Shown: positions 25,740-34,170, counted from the first letter of the stretch. The stretch: DNA of 41,486 nt from Candidatus Zhuqueibacterota bacterium (GCA_014728115.1 WJME01000308.1:1-41486); one strand, 5' to 3'. The notes: generated by a model not told the origin, from the sequence alone. Numbers and translations are program-made.

Positions 25740-27179
25740 ATGAAACGCATGTTCTCGCTGGTGGGGGGGATAACGATATTGGGTCTGTTTTGGTATGCAT
25801 TGTCTGCTGAACAGAATACGGAAAAGGAACAAATAATACAGGGGCAGCAGGTCTATAACGATTATTGTGCGACCTGTCATGGAGAGGATCTGCAAGGGGG
25901 GATGGCTTCGAGTCTTGTTGATGGCGAATGGCAGTTCGGCTCCAAAGACAGCCATGTATTCCGAAATATCAAATTCGGTATTCTGCATCGCGGCATGCCT
26001 GCATTCGAAGATGGGTTGAGCGATGAGCAGATTCGGGCTGTGGTTGCATACATGAAAAATGCCGAACAAAATGCCGGTGTCGTCGAGGCTGAACCGGCAG
26101 AGACTGTACAGACACTCCTTTATGATCTCAACGTAGAAACATTTGCCGATGGATTAGAGATTCCCTGGTCAATTGATTTTATCAATGCAACGCATGCTCT
26201 GGTCACTGAGCGTCCCGGACCCGTGTGGCAGATCATCGAGGGCAGGCGTCTCGATGAACCCATCTCCGGCACCCCCGAGGTGTTGCATCAGGGGCAGGGG
26301 GGGATGATGGACGTGGCCATTGATCCAGACTATAAAAACAATGGCTGGATTTATTTATCGTATAGTCATGCTTTGGACGAGCCGGGTGAACGCCGTCCGC
26401 CAGCCATGACACGTATCGTACGCGGACGCTTGCAGGACAATACCTGGATAGATCAGCAGGTGATATGGGAGTCTCCTCCGGAATTTTATCGCGAAACCCG
26501 TCATCACTATGGCTGTCGTATCGTTTTCGATCCCAAAGGGTATCTCTATTTTGCTATCGGTGACAGGGGTGCCAGTGAACACGCACAGGATGTGACTCGT
26601 CCCAATGGCAAAGTACACCGCATCCATCGGGACGGCCGTATTCCTCCGGACAATCCGTTCGTCGATACCCCGGATGCGATCAAGAGTATCTTTACTTATG
26701 GCAATCGCAACGCCCAGGGATTGGCTGTACATCCAAGGACCGGTGAGGTCTGGGAGACCGAACACGGCCCCATGGGAGGTGATGAACTAAACCTGTTAAA
26801 GGCAGGTGTCAATTATGGCTGGCCAGAGGTGACCTATGGCCTGAACTATAACGGTACCGTCATCTCTGAGCATGTCTCCAAACCCGGGATGGCATCACCG
26901 GTATTATACTGGAAACCATCTATCGCGGTTTGTGGGCTGGACTTTTACCGGGGCGATCAGTTCAGCCGCTGGAACAGCCGGTTGCTCGTGGGTGCCTTGA
27001 AATATGAACAGGTGCGGCTGCTCGATATCAAAGACGAACGGGTGATGCATGAGGAGGTTATTTTTAACAACTTTGGCCGCGTTCGCGATGTCGCCACCGG
27101 ACCCGATGGGGCGATCTATGTGGTGCTCAATTCTCCGGACAAGGTTGTTAAACTGACTATGGCCAGAGAAAAACCATAG
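25740..27179 (+). CDS. Cytochrome c fused to PQQ-type aldose sugar dehydrogenase
   Basis: Periplasmic fusion of 479 residues. After a signal or anchor helix (about 5-22) comes a class I cytochrome c (about 33-105) with CATCH at 43-47 and a likely axial Met in RGMPAF. Residues about 125-475 form a six-blade glucose/sorbosone dehydrogenase: ADGLEIPWSIDF, QGGMMDVAIDPDY, HHYGCRIVFDPKGYLYFAIGDRG, and VCGLDFYRGDQFS, as in the PQQ-dependent Asd/YliI group. It would oxidise an aldose at C1 and pass electrons through its own haem to the respiratory chain. No PQQ biosynthesis genes are in the window. Divergent from the DNRLRE gene. Confidence 0.9.
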   Translation: MKRMFSLVGGITILGLFWYALSAEQNTEKEQIIQGQQVYNDYCATCHGEDLQGGMASSLVDGEWQFGSKDSHVFRNIKFGILHRGMPAFEDGLSDEQIRAVVAYMKNAEQNAGVVEAEPAETVQTLLYDLNVETFADGLEIPWSIDFINATHALVTERPGPVWQIIEGRRLDEPISGTPEVLHQGQGGMMDVAIDPDYKNNGWIYLSYSHALDEPGERRPPAMTRIVRGRLQDNTWIDQQVIWESPPEFYRETRHHYGCRIVFDPKGYLYFAIGDRGASEHAQDVTRPNGKVHRIHRDGRIPPDNPFVDTPDAIKSIFTYGNRNAQGLAVHPRTGEVWETEHGPMGGDELNLLKAGVNYGWPEVTYGLNYNGTVISEHVSKPGMASPVLYWKPSIAVCGLDFYRGDQFSRWNSRLLVGALKYEQVRLLDIKDERVMHEEVIFNNFGRVRDVATGPDGAIYVVLNSPDKVVKLTMAREKP

Positions 27180-27216
27180 GGATGGATAGAATGATCAATT
27201 TTTTGGTTTTCTGGGG

Positions 27217-28587
27217 TCAGTGACTCACATATACTGTCTTGGCATTTACAAATTCCCGAATTCCGTGTCTGGAGAGTTCTCTGCCATATCCGCTTTCCTT
27301 TATGCCACCAAAAGGCAGGCGGGGATCGGAACGCACAAACGCATTGACAAAGCAGCAGCCGGCCTGCAGTTCATCTCTTGCAATGCGCTCGCCTTTTTCA
27401 GGATCAGCGGTCAGGACGGCGGCACCGAGTCCGAATACGCTGTCATTGGCCAGTTCCAGGGCCATGGTTTCGTGAAAGGCGGGGATAATAGCCGCGACCG
27501 GACCGAACAATTCTTCTTCATAGGCCGGCATACCAGATTTGACATCAGATAAAACCGTTGCGGGATAAAAGGCTCCTGGTCCTTTCGGTATTTCTCCGCC
27601 CAGCAGCAGTCTTGCTCCGAGTTTTTTGCTTTTCTGAACCTGTTGGTGTAACTGTTCACGCAGATCCAGTCTTGCCAGAGGTCCAAGAGTCGTGTTTTCA
27701 TCCATCGGATCACCTGCTCGCTGATCGGAAAAGAGTGCAACGACTCGCTCTTCAAACTCGCGCAATTTGGCTTCAGGTACAATAAAGCGTTTGGCGGCGA
27801 TACAGCTTTGTCCGGTGTTGACGAGTCTGCCCTGTACACAAATTTTTGCAGCTTGTTCCAGATCCGCGTCTTCCAGAACCACATAGGCATCCGACCCTCC
27901 CAGTTCCAGAACGCATTTTTTCAGGTGTTTGCCTGCCATCGATGCCACAGCTCTGCCCGCTGCCGTGCTGCCGGTCAGACTCACTCCCTGTATTCGTGAA
28001 TCGGCGATGACGTGTTGGATGTCTTTGCTGGGAATGAGCAAGGTTTGAAACACATTGGGAGGAAATCCGGCTTTTTCCAGCAGTTCTTCGATGGCCAGTG
28101 CACACCCACTGACATTGGAAGCATGCTTGAGCAGAATCGTGTTGCCTGCCATCAGGGTTGGAGCCACAAACCGAAAGACCTGCCAGAACGGAAAATTCCA
28201 GGGCATGATTCCCAGAATGACTCCGAGGGGTGAATAAGAAACATAACTCTTTTGGGCATCGGTTTGAATTTCCTCTGGCTGCAAAAACATCTCACCATGC
28301 TCGGCATAATAATCGCACACCCAGGCACATTTTTCCGATTCGGCACGTCCCTGTTGCACGGGTTTTCCCATTTCCAGAGCCATGAGGTGAGCGTATTCCC
28401 GGGCGTTGGCCTGTAAAATTTCAGCCGCCTTTTTTAAACGGTCTCTGCGTTCTGCAAAGGGAACAAGCCTCCAGTCTTTGAAAGCCGATTCAGCCTGTTG
28501 AATTGCAATCTCGGTTTGATGTGCGGAAAACGGCTGGTAGGTTGTAATGGTATCCCCGTTATAGGGATTGATCGATTGCAGAGTCAT
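27217..28587 (-). CDS. NAD(P)-dependent aldehyde dehydrogenase, succinate-semialdehyde type (Sad-like)
   Basis: Soluble aldehyde dehydrogenase of 456 residues, normal length. Catalytic Cys262 lies in NTGQSCIAAKRF, and the general base Glu228 in LELGGSDA; the cofactor region IMPWNFPFWQ and LTGSTAAGRAV is intact. The NTGQSCIAAKR version and the short length point to the Sad/YneI branch, which oxidises succinate semialdehyde to succinate; other small aldehydes are possible. AGGAGAG precedes the start. It converges with the sugar dehydrogenase gene and stands alone, so pathway context is thin. Confidence 0.92.
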   Translation of the reverse strand: MTLQSINPYNGDTITTYQPFSAHQTEIAIQQAESAFKDWRLVPFAERRDRLKKAAEILQANAREYAHLMALEMGKPVQQGRAESEKCAWVCDYYAEHGEMFLQPEEIQTDAQKSYVSYSPLGVILGIMPWNFPFWQVFRFVAPTLMAGNTILLKHASNVSGCALAIEELLEKAGFPPNVFQTLLIPSKDIQHVIADSRIQGVSLTGSTAAGRAVASMAGKHLKKCVLELGGSDAYVVLEDADLEQAAKICVQGRLVNTGQSCIAAKRFIVPEAKLREFEERVVALFSDQRAGDPMDENTTLGPLARLDLREQLHQQVQKSKKLGARLLLGGEIPKGPGAFYPATVLSDVKSGMPAYEEELFGPVAAIIPAFHETMALELANDSVFGLGAAVLTADPEKGERIARDELQAGCCFVNAFVRSDPRLPFGGIKESGYGRELSRHGIREFVNAKTVYVSH

Positions 28588-28768
28588 AATGTGTTCTCTC
28601 CTATCAAAGCCACATAAGATTCAACAGTAGAGTTAAAATATTGATTCCAGAATTAACCACAGTATGGATGAGAAAACCGGATTGATTGGTTAAAAAGCTA
28701 TTGCAACTCTAAAGGATTTGAGATATATTTTCATGTCAGACAGTTGAACATTCCTTGTGAGGTCCATC

Positions 28769-29317
28769 ATGAATTGTCCCAAATGTCGTACCGAACTGCA
28801 TGAAAAAACTATTCACGAAATTGCTGTTCATGAATGTCCCTCGTGTGAAGGGATATGGTTCGAAAAAGATGAATTACGGCAGGTCAAAGATCGAACCGAT
28901 GCCGATTTGAACTGGATGGATGTAGATCTGTGGCAGCACAGAGATCGATTCAATGTTGCAAAAGAATCCGGTCAGTGCCCTCATTGTGAGGATGAGGTTT
29001 TGCATGCCATTACGTATGGAGATACAAACGTTCAGGTGGATTATTGTAACACCTGTTCAGGGGTCTGGCTGGATAAGGGGGAAATGGAAAAAATAATCGA
29101 GGCCCTGGAGGAAGAGCTGTTGACACAATCAACTTCCGAATACCTCAAAGAGACGATTCAGGAAGCAAAAGAGCTTTTAAAGGGCAAGCAAGGATTCCTG
29201 TCAGAATGGCGAGATTTTACCACTATATTGAGGCTTTTGCAGTATCGTATTCTCGCCAATCATCCGCTGGTCAGAGATAGTGTGGTTTCTTTTCAAGCCA
29301 GTCCGATCAATAAATAG
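28769..29317 (+). CDS. Two-module TFIIB-type zinc-ribbon protein
   Basis: Small cytoplasmic protein of 182 residues with two copies of the zf-TFIIB module. The first is CPKC...CPSCEGIWFEKDEL (about 3-38), the second CPHC...CNTCSGVWLDKGEM (about 72-110), each with four zinc cysteines and the conserved GxWxDxxE end. The remaining 70 residues are helical (EALEEELLTQ, KETIQEAKELLKG). The ATG at 28769 lies 6 bases after GTGAGG; an in-frame GTG exists at 28757 but overlaps that ribosome binding site. Such proteins are common and uncharacterised; a nucleic-acid or protein-binding role is only assumed. Confidence 0.85.
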   Translation: MNCPKCRTELHEKTIHEIAVHECPSCEGIWFEKDELRQVKDRTDADLNWMDVDLWQHRDRFNVAKESGQCPHCEDEVLHAITYGDTNVQVDYCNTCSGVWLDKGEMEKIIEALEEELLTQSTSEYLKETIQEAKELLKGKQGFLSEWRDFTTILRLLQYRILANHPLVRDSVVSFQASPINK

Positions 29318-29362
29318 CTCGTGTCTGCTGTTTTGAGCAATTCCAGGCATATAAAAAAAATC

Positions 29363-29384
29363 AATGATATAATGGGTTATCATT
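29363..29384 (+). promoter_or_regulatory. Candidate -10 box within an inverted repeat
   Basis: TATAAT at 29368-29373 lies inside the inverted repeat AATGATA (29363-29369) ... TATCATT (29378-29384), 33 bases upstream of the Rieske-like gene. The arrangement resembles an operator over a promoter, but no -35 box is at the right distance. Confidence 0.3.
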
Positions 29385-29417
29385 TAAACGTTCACAGGGT
29401 AATTAGAGGAAATGTCC

Positions 29418-29900
29418 ATGGATGAATTGCTTGATCGACGCGAAATGCTTAAACGCTCGGCATTGCTGACTGGCGGATTGTGCCTGTGTCGTCCTACTGA
29501 TTCGATTTCGGCAACCCAATCCACATGTTGTCACACCCCTGATATCGACTCTACTAGTTTTTTTATTCAGCAGGATACTCTTTTTATTGATTTGCAACGC
29601 GAAAAGATCCTGAACAAGCAGGGCAATGCAGTATTTGTCAGCATCCCTGAACAAGAGATCGAAATGATCGTGATTCACAGCAACAATAATGAGTATTTTG
29701 CTCTTGAACGATTCTGCACCCATGGCCGCCAGGTGGTTTCATTTAATAAAAAACGCAATATCGTTCAATGCAATGGATATAACCATTCCATATTCGATCT
29801 TTCTGGCAATGTGATCAAGGGACCAGCTCCCCGGGCATTGCGCTCTTTTCGGGTGGTTTTCAAGGAGAATCGACTGGAAATCCTTTTAGCCGGAGGTTGA
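29418..29900 (+). CDS. Rieske-like iron-sulfur protein with unusual second ligand box
   Basis: 160-residue protein with a Tat-like start (RREMLKRSALLTGG), so it is probably exported and folded beforehand. Box I of a Rieske cluster is clear: CTHG with Cys100 and His102. Box II normally reads C-x-x-H; here the aligned stretch is QCNGYNHSIFD, so Cys118 and His123 are four residues apart. The flanking SIFDLSGNVIKGPAPRALRSF matches Rieske domains well. It may still bind a [2Fe-2S] cluster with a longer loop, or have lost it. Extra N-terminal cysteines (CLC, TCC) are present. AGAGGA at 29405-29410 supports the ATG at 29418 over 29412. The FGE-like lipoprotein starts 2 bases after the stop. Confidence 0.78.
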   Translation: MDELLDRREMLKRSALLTGGLCLCRPTDSISATQSTCCHTPDIDSTSFFIQQDTLFIDLQREKILNKQGNAVFVSIPEQEIEMIVIHSNNNEYFALERFCTHGRQVVSFNKKRNIVQCNGYNHSIFDLSGNVIKGPAPRALRSFRVVFKENRLEILLAGG

Positions 29901-29902
29901 AT

Positions 29903-30673
29903 ATGAAATACTGTTTGAATTCTCTTTTTTGCATGCTTGTTTTGACGGGTTGTCATCATGGTACCTCCCCAGAGAAATGGATCAATTCCATTGATCACAT
30001 GGTTTTTATCAAGGTCCCTGCCGGCATGTTCGAAGCAGAGGTTCCCGCTGATTCTCATCACACAAAGGTGGAATCGCTCTTCTTTGATCAGGAATTTTGG
30101 ATGGCAGAAAAAGAGGTCACGGTGGAACAATTTCGTCATTTTGTGCAAATGACCGGATATATTACCCGGGCAGAACTGGACAGCCATCGTTTTACCTGGA
30201 ACCATCCGGGATTTATACAAAATGCAGATCATCCGGTGGTCTGGCTGGCGTTTCAAGATGCGCTGGCTTATGCAGACTGGGCAGGTGTCTCTCTCCCCAC
30301 ACAGGCAGAGTGGCTCTATGCATGCCGAGCCGGCACAACAAGCCGTTTTTTCTGGGGAGACAGCCTAAATAATCAATATGTATGGCATCGTGCCAATAGT
30401 GGGGACGGCACACGCAGCACAGGCAGCAAGTTGGCCAATCCATGGGGTCTTTATGATATGGTTGGCAATGCCTGGGAATATACGATCGTCTGTGACGAGC
30501 GCTGGGCGGCCATGGGAGGATCGTGGACACGCTGTCCCCAATATATGACCCGGCAGGGCAATATCGCAGAGGTCTTGGCAGAAACAGTCGTCCCTAAACT
30601 GACACGATGTGAACCGTACGAGGCTTATCCCTATGATGATGACAGGGGCTTTCGCTGCATCCGCCGTTTTTAG
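29903..30673 (+). CDS. FGE-sulfatase-fold lipoprotein, catalytic Cys pair absent
   Basis: Lipoprotein of 256 residues (lipobox LTGC, Cys17) with one formylglycine-generating-enzyme (SUMF/FGE-sulfatase) domain: FIKVPAGMFE, EVTVEQFRHFVQMTGYI, LPTQAEWLYACRAG, NPWGLYDMVGNAWEYT and a final DRGFRCIRRF. True FGEs have GGS-x-x-C-H-x-S-Y-C, whose two Cys hold copper; here it reads GGSWTRCPQYM (205-215), so Arg210 and Met215 sit at the two Cys positions, with a single Cys shifted by one. It is therefore unlikely to activate the two sulfatases of this window, and may be a binding or scaffold protein. CGGAGG at 29891-29896 fixes the ATG at 29903. Confidence 0.82.
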   Translation: MKYCLNSLFCMLVLTGCHHGTSPEKWINSIDHMVFIKVPAGMFEAEVPADSHHTKVESLFFDQEFWMAEKEVTVEQFRHFVQMTGYITRAELDSHRFTWNHPGFIQNADHPVVWLAFQDALAYADWAGVSLPTQAEWLYACRAGTTSRFFWGDSLNNQYVWHRANSGDGTRSTGSKLANPWGLYDMVGNAWEYTIVCDERWAAMGGSWTRCPQYMTRQGNIAEVLAETVVPKLTRCEPYEAYPYDDDRGFRCIRRF

Positions 30674-30752
30674 TCGGTCTTTTGCTTTACCTTTGGCCTA
30701 TTTATTATTGTTTTTATAATGTTTCATGTTATTAGCACACAAGGGAACCGTT

Positions 30753-32468
30753 ATGTTCAAATTCCAGAACTCTCTATGGGCAATGATTGTCCTTATTTTT
30801 CTGACTGCACAGGCTCTGGCTCAGAATGAGCCAAAGCCTTTTCAACTCGCCAGTCTCTCATTTGTGCCGGTGAAATGGGATAAAGCTGCCAATCTACAGC
30901 GTATCGAAGAGATGGCCCAGCAGGCGCATACCCAGGGAGCCGATCTCATCGTTGCACCCGAGGGGGCGGTGGAAGGATATCTCATCAATGAGGTTTTGAA
31001 AAGTCCGAACCGTACAGAGATGGAAAAACGGTTCTTTGAGATTGCTGAAACAGTCGAGGGGCCGGCTGTTCGACGCTTGCAAAGTCTGGCCAGGTCGTTA
31101 TCTGTACATCTCGTATTCGGTTTTTTGGAAAGAGATAAGGATATTCTTTACAATACCGTATTGTGGCTCGATCGCAACGGCGAGATCTTGCATCGCCATC
31201 GCAAAACCCAGATGGCACAGGACTATTTTCAACCCGAGTTTTATCATCCGGGTTGGGAAATCAAGGCCTTTGACACTGAATTCGGACGTGCCGGCATTAT
31301 GATCTGTTTCGAGCGGCAGATTCCCGAAGTGGCACGCACCCTTGCCCTGGATGGCGCGCGGTTGATCCTGGCACCGTCCTACGGGTCCCGTGGTGAATGG
31401 AATGACCACATGCTGCAGAGCAGAGCCAGGGAAAACTATACTTTTCTGGTGTTTACCCACCCCGAGCAGTCGCTGATTATCGATTCCGGAGGAGAAATCG
31501 TAAAAAACAGGCCGGATCAGGAAGGGATTACCCTGGTCGAGATAAACGATTTTAAAACTCCGGGCGGATTGTTGACTCAACGCCGGCCCGAGGCATTTGC
31601 CAAAGAGCTGAGCCAAACCGCAAAATCCATGACACGTCTGGCCAAGCCGGGTCACTTGAGGGTTGCTTCTGTGCAAATGCATGCCGGACATGACATGGAT
31701 AAAAATGTGGAAAAGATATGCGATTATTTGCAGCAATGCGCTGCAAAGGGGGTTCGGGTGGCGGTCTTTCCGGAATGTGTGACAAGTGGATATTTTACCG
31801 ACGATATACTCGGATATACCCAGGAACAATATCTGGCTGCTGAGGAGAGAATCGCACAGTCCTGCAAGGAGAATGGCCTTTATGCCATTATCGGCACACC
31901 CTATTATGTCGGGGGTGAGCTCTACAATATGGCGTTGGTGATCTCTCCGCTAGGAAAAACCATCTATCGTCAGGCAAAAATTCAGCTGGTAGGAGGGGAC
32001 CGCTGGGCTCAGGCCGGGGATCAGCTTTCTGTGTTTAAAATCGATGACCACCTTTGTTCGATCATTATTTGCCATGATTCACGTTATCCTGAACTGGTCA
32101 GATTACCCGTGATGAAAGGATCACGATTGGTTTTTTATATTTCCTGGGAGTCAGGATTCGATGCAGAGTACAAACTGGACCCATATCGCGCCCAGGTCGT
32201 GGCCAGGGCAGTTGAAAATAGCGTTTACGTCGTGCAGTCAAATGCCCCGCAACGGCTCGATCCGGTGGAAGGGTCGCATGGTCAGAGCCGCATCGTTTCA
32301 CCACGGGGAGTGATCCTGAAAGAAGCCAATGTATTAGAGGAAGCCGTCCTGATCGAGGATCTCGATCTGACCGGCTCTGATGGAGCAACCGCCCATAAAA
32401 GCATGCGCGCCAAATTTCTCAATGAATATTGGGAAACAGGCCTGAGAGCCATTGGTGAGGAGTATTAA
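30753..32468 (+). CDS. Secreted tandem nitrilase (two carbon-nitrogen hydrolase domains)
   Basis: Exported protein of 571 residues with a signal peptide (about 1-23, ending ALA). It holds two nitrilase-superfamily domains, each with a full Glu-Lys-Cys triad: Glu70 (VAPEGA), Lys151 (HRKTQM) and Cys185 (MICFERQ) in the first, Glu341 (FPECVT), Lys409 (RQAKIQ) and Cys440 (IICHDSRYPEL) in the second. Such enzymes cleave amides or nitriles; the substrate is unknown. Most relatives are single-domain and cytoplasmic, so both the duplication and the export are unusual. AAGGGA before 30753 and the clean signal peptide favour this start over ATG 30726. It follows the FGE-like gene by 79 bases. Confidence 0.88.
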   Translation: MFKFQNSLWAMIVLIFLTAQALAQNEPKPFQLASLSFVPVKWDKAANLQRIEEMAQQAHTQGADLIVAPEGAVEGYLINEVLKSPNRTEMEKRFFEIAETVEGPAVRRLQSLARSLSVHLVFGFLERDKDILYNTVLWLDRNGEILHRHRKTQMAQDYFQPEFYHPGWEIKAFDTEFGRAGIMICFERQIPEVARTLALDGARLILAPSYGSRGEWNDHMLQSRARENYTFLVFTHPEQSLIIDSGGEIVKNRPDQEGITLVEINDFKTPGGLLTQRRPEAFAKELSQTAKSMTRLAKPGHLRVASVQMHAGHDMDKNVEKICDYLQQCAAKGVRVAVFPECVTSGYFTDDILGYTQEQYLAAEERIAQSCKENGLYAIIGTPYYVGGELYNMALVISPLGKTIYRQAKIQLVGGDRWAQAGDQLSVFKIDDHLCSIIICHDSRYPELVRLPVMKGSRLVFYISWESGFDAEYKLDPYRAQVVARAVENSVYVVQSNAPQRLDPVEGSHGQSRIVSPRGVILKEANVLEEAVLIEDLDLTGSDGATAHKSMRAKFLNEYWETGLRAIGEEY

Positions 32469-32490
32469 GGGTCTAATAATAGCGGGATAT

Positions 32491-32934
32491 CTACCGTTTA
32501 ATACCATTTTTGTCTTTCCAGACCATGCGGACAGCATCTTTACCTATAGAATAATAGTTCTCGATGGTTATTTCGACTTGAAAGCCCAAGTTTTGATAGA
32601 ATTCTACCAACTTTATATTTGTCGCATCGGCATTGAGTTTCAAATACGAGGTCTTTGTTTGAGCATGATTGACAAGTAATTTACCATATCCCAAATGTCG
32701 AAAATCGGAATCCACGACCAGATCATTGATTTCCATAAATCCCCGAACATCATCCTGTTGCATAAAAAGATAACCAATAATTTGTTTGCCAGATCGATGA
32801 TAACAGAGGATACATTCTGTACTGTTTTCCAATAGATCAATGATTCCAGTAGAGTGATTCCAGGTTTTATTATGAAGGCGAATCACCTGACTGATATCTG
32901 ATAATGACTTGAGTAATTTGATCTGATGTCTCAT
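32491..32934 (-). CDS. GNAT-family N-acetyltransferase
   Basis: Small acetyltransferase of 147 residues. The acetyl-CoA binding motif A is visible as FRHLGYGKLLVNHA (R/Q-x-x-G-x-G), preceded by the strand MEINDLVVDSD; the motif B end reads FYQNLGFQVE. Substrate unknown. Its ATG overlaps the stop of the neighbouring acyltransferase-like gene (ATGA), so the two are translated together. Both genes are visibly more AT-rich than their flanks, which suggests they were acquired as a pair. Confidence 0.87.
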   Translation of the reverse strand: MRHQIKLLKSLSDISQVIRLHNKTWNHSTGIIDLLENSTECILCYHRSGKQIIGYLFMQQDDVRGFMEINDLVVDSDFRHLGYGKLLVNHAQTKTSYLKLNADATNIKLVEFYQNLGFQVEITIENYYSIGKDAVRMVWKDKNGIKR

Positions 32935-33923
32935 ATTGTGACTCTTTCAGGAATGATGAAATCAGGTTCGGTCTTTTTCGTGACAAGGGGGTGGGGATAA
33001 TAGTAAACCATCCGGGTATTCACGAATTTTCGTTTGTAATCCGAGATAAAATCACTGAGATCATAATACCGAATCCCAAAAGATCTGCATACCTCGATGT
33101 TTTTCAATATAGCATAGACTCCGAGACTTTTATGTGCTACCCACTCACCGGTGTCCCTGAGACAAAGATAATCATCCACTCGGTTGATTTCTCTTCGAAC
33201 GCTAAAATTCGCAGCGACAAGACGATTGTGATAATAGAAATAAAGTGCAATCAGTTTGCCCATTTCACTGGCCCTTTGTAGCAAAAGAAAATCGATTTCA
33301 ATTTTTTCGCGACTATCCACTTGATCAGAAAATCCGCGTAAGAGATTCTTTATTGTCCAATATTGAATATATTTTTCTTTCAACTCTGCTATTTCATCTG
33401 ACCAGATCAGGTCACTTGATTTTACAGTGATGTCAGAATTTTCCCGATAGTTGCGTTGCAAGTAATGACGGTGTTTATGAGTTAGCGAATAATAATATTC
33501 CGATTCAGTCGATTTGATATCTACGATATTGCCGGCTGAAATGCCAAATAAAGAGGTGTTCTGGGGTGCATAAAAACAACTCATGTCCGTTGCCGTATGC
33601 AAAGGAAGACATGAAATAAAATTTGATAACCATCGAGGGGGACAAAAGTATTCTCTGGCTATGATGGCTTCCTCACCTAGCGAAGGGGGAGGTACTGATT
33701 CCATGACAGGAGGGAATATTTTGAAGGGAAAAACAGCGATACATTCATGTTTCTTGAACCCACAGTAGGTTTTGAGTAAAATGTTTTTTGGCTGGTAAAT
33801 CAGTTTTCGCAGGCGGTCATAGAGTTCATAATCAAGAGCCAGTTCATTTGTTTTATAGGTACGGTTTAGCTCAAGCCAATAGGGTTTTACATCGATAAAC
33901 GAATCTATGTCAATCAAGTCCAT
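32931..33923 (-). CDS. BioF2/CelD-like GNAT-fold acyltransferase (FemAB-related)
   Basis: Protein of 330 residues that resembles the BioF2-like/CelD acetyltransferase group, related to FemAB. The hallmarks are KHRHYLQRNYREN (an 'SxKxRxxxRR'-like helix), GKLIALYFYYHNRLVAANFSV and a C-terminal YYDLSDFISDYKRKF, the usual 'DFGxGdxxYK.rf' end. Members transfer acyl or aminoacyl groups to polysaccharides, peptidoglycan or antibiotics; the substrate here is unknown. No signal peptide. A strong GGGAGG lies 14 bases before the ATG, rather far, and no in-frame start is nearer. Transcribed ahead of and coupled to the GNAT gene. Confidence 0.72.
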   Translation of the reverse strand: MDLIDIDSFIDVKPYWLELNRTYKTNELALDYELYDRLRKLIYQPKNILLKTYCGFKKHECIAVFPFKIFPPVMESVPPPSLGEEAIIAREYFCPPRWLSNFISCLPLHTATDMSCFYAPQNTSLFGISAGNIVDIKSTESEYYYSLTHKHRHYLQRNYRENSDITVKSSDLIWSDEIAELKEKYIQYWTIKNLLRGFSDQVDSREKIEIDFLLLQRASEMGKLIALYFYYHNRLVAANFSVRREINRVDDYLCLRDTGEWVAHKSLGVYAILKNIEVCRSFGIRYYDLSDFISDYKRKFVNTRMVYYYPHPLVTKKTEPDFIIPERVTI

Positions 33924-34100
33924 CTCAAAAGGACGAACCTCCCTTGTTATCTTTTGTGGTCATCCAAGCCTCTCTCATACACCCCTTGTATTTATTCGGG
34001 AGAATATAATACTTTTTGTGATCTTGTCAAGGAGAAATTTTTGTAGAAAACATAGAGTTGCAACATGTCGTTTTTAAAGACCATTTACTATTTATTTGAT

Positions 34101-34131
34101 TCTTTGATAATTCTGTTTAAATTATCAAAGA
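34101..34131. repeat. Perfect AT-rich inverted repeat
   Basis: TCTTTGATAAT (34101-34111) and ATTATCAAAGA (34121-34131) form an 11-bp perfect stem with a 9-base loop. It has no T-tract and could be an operator or a remnant of a mobile repeat. Confidence 0.55.
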
Positions 34132-34170
34132 CGACTTTTATCCAAATTAGATTTTATATATCTTGAAAGA

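Noticed and set aside
31098..31829. 243-codon open frame on the - strand
   Set aside because: Antisense to the tandem nitrilase catalytic regions; no plausible start signal.
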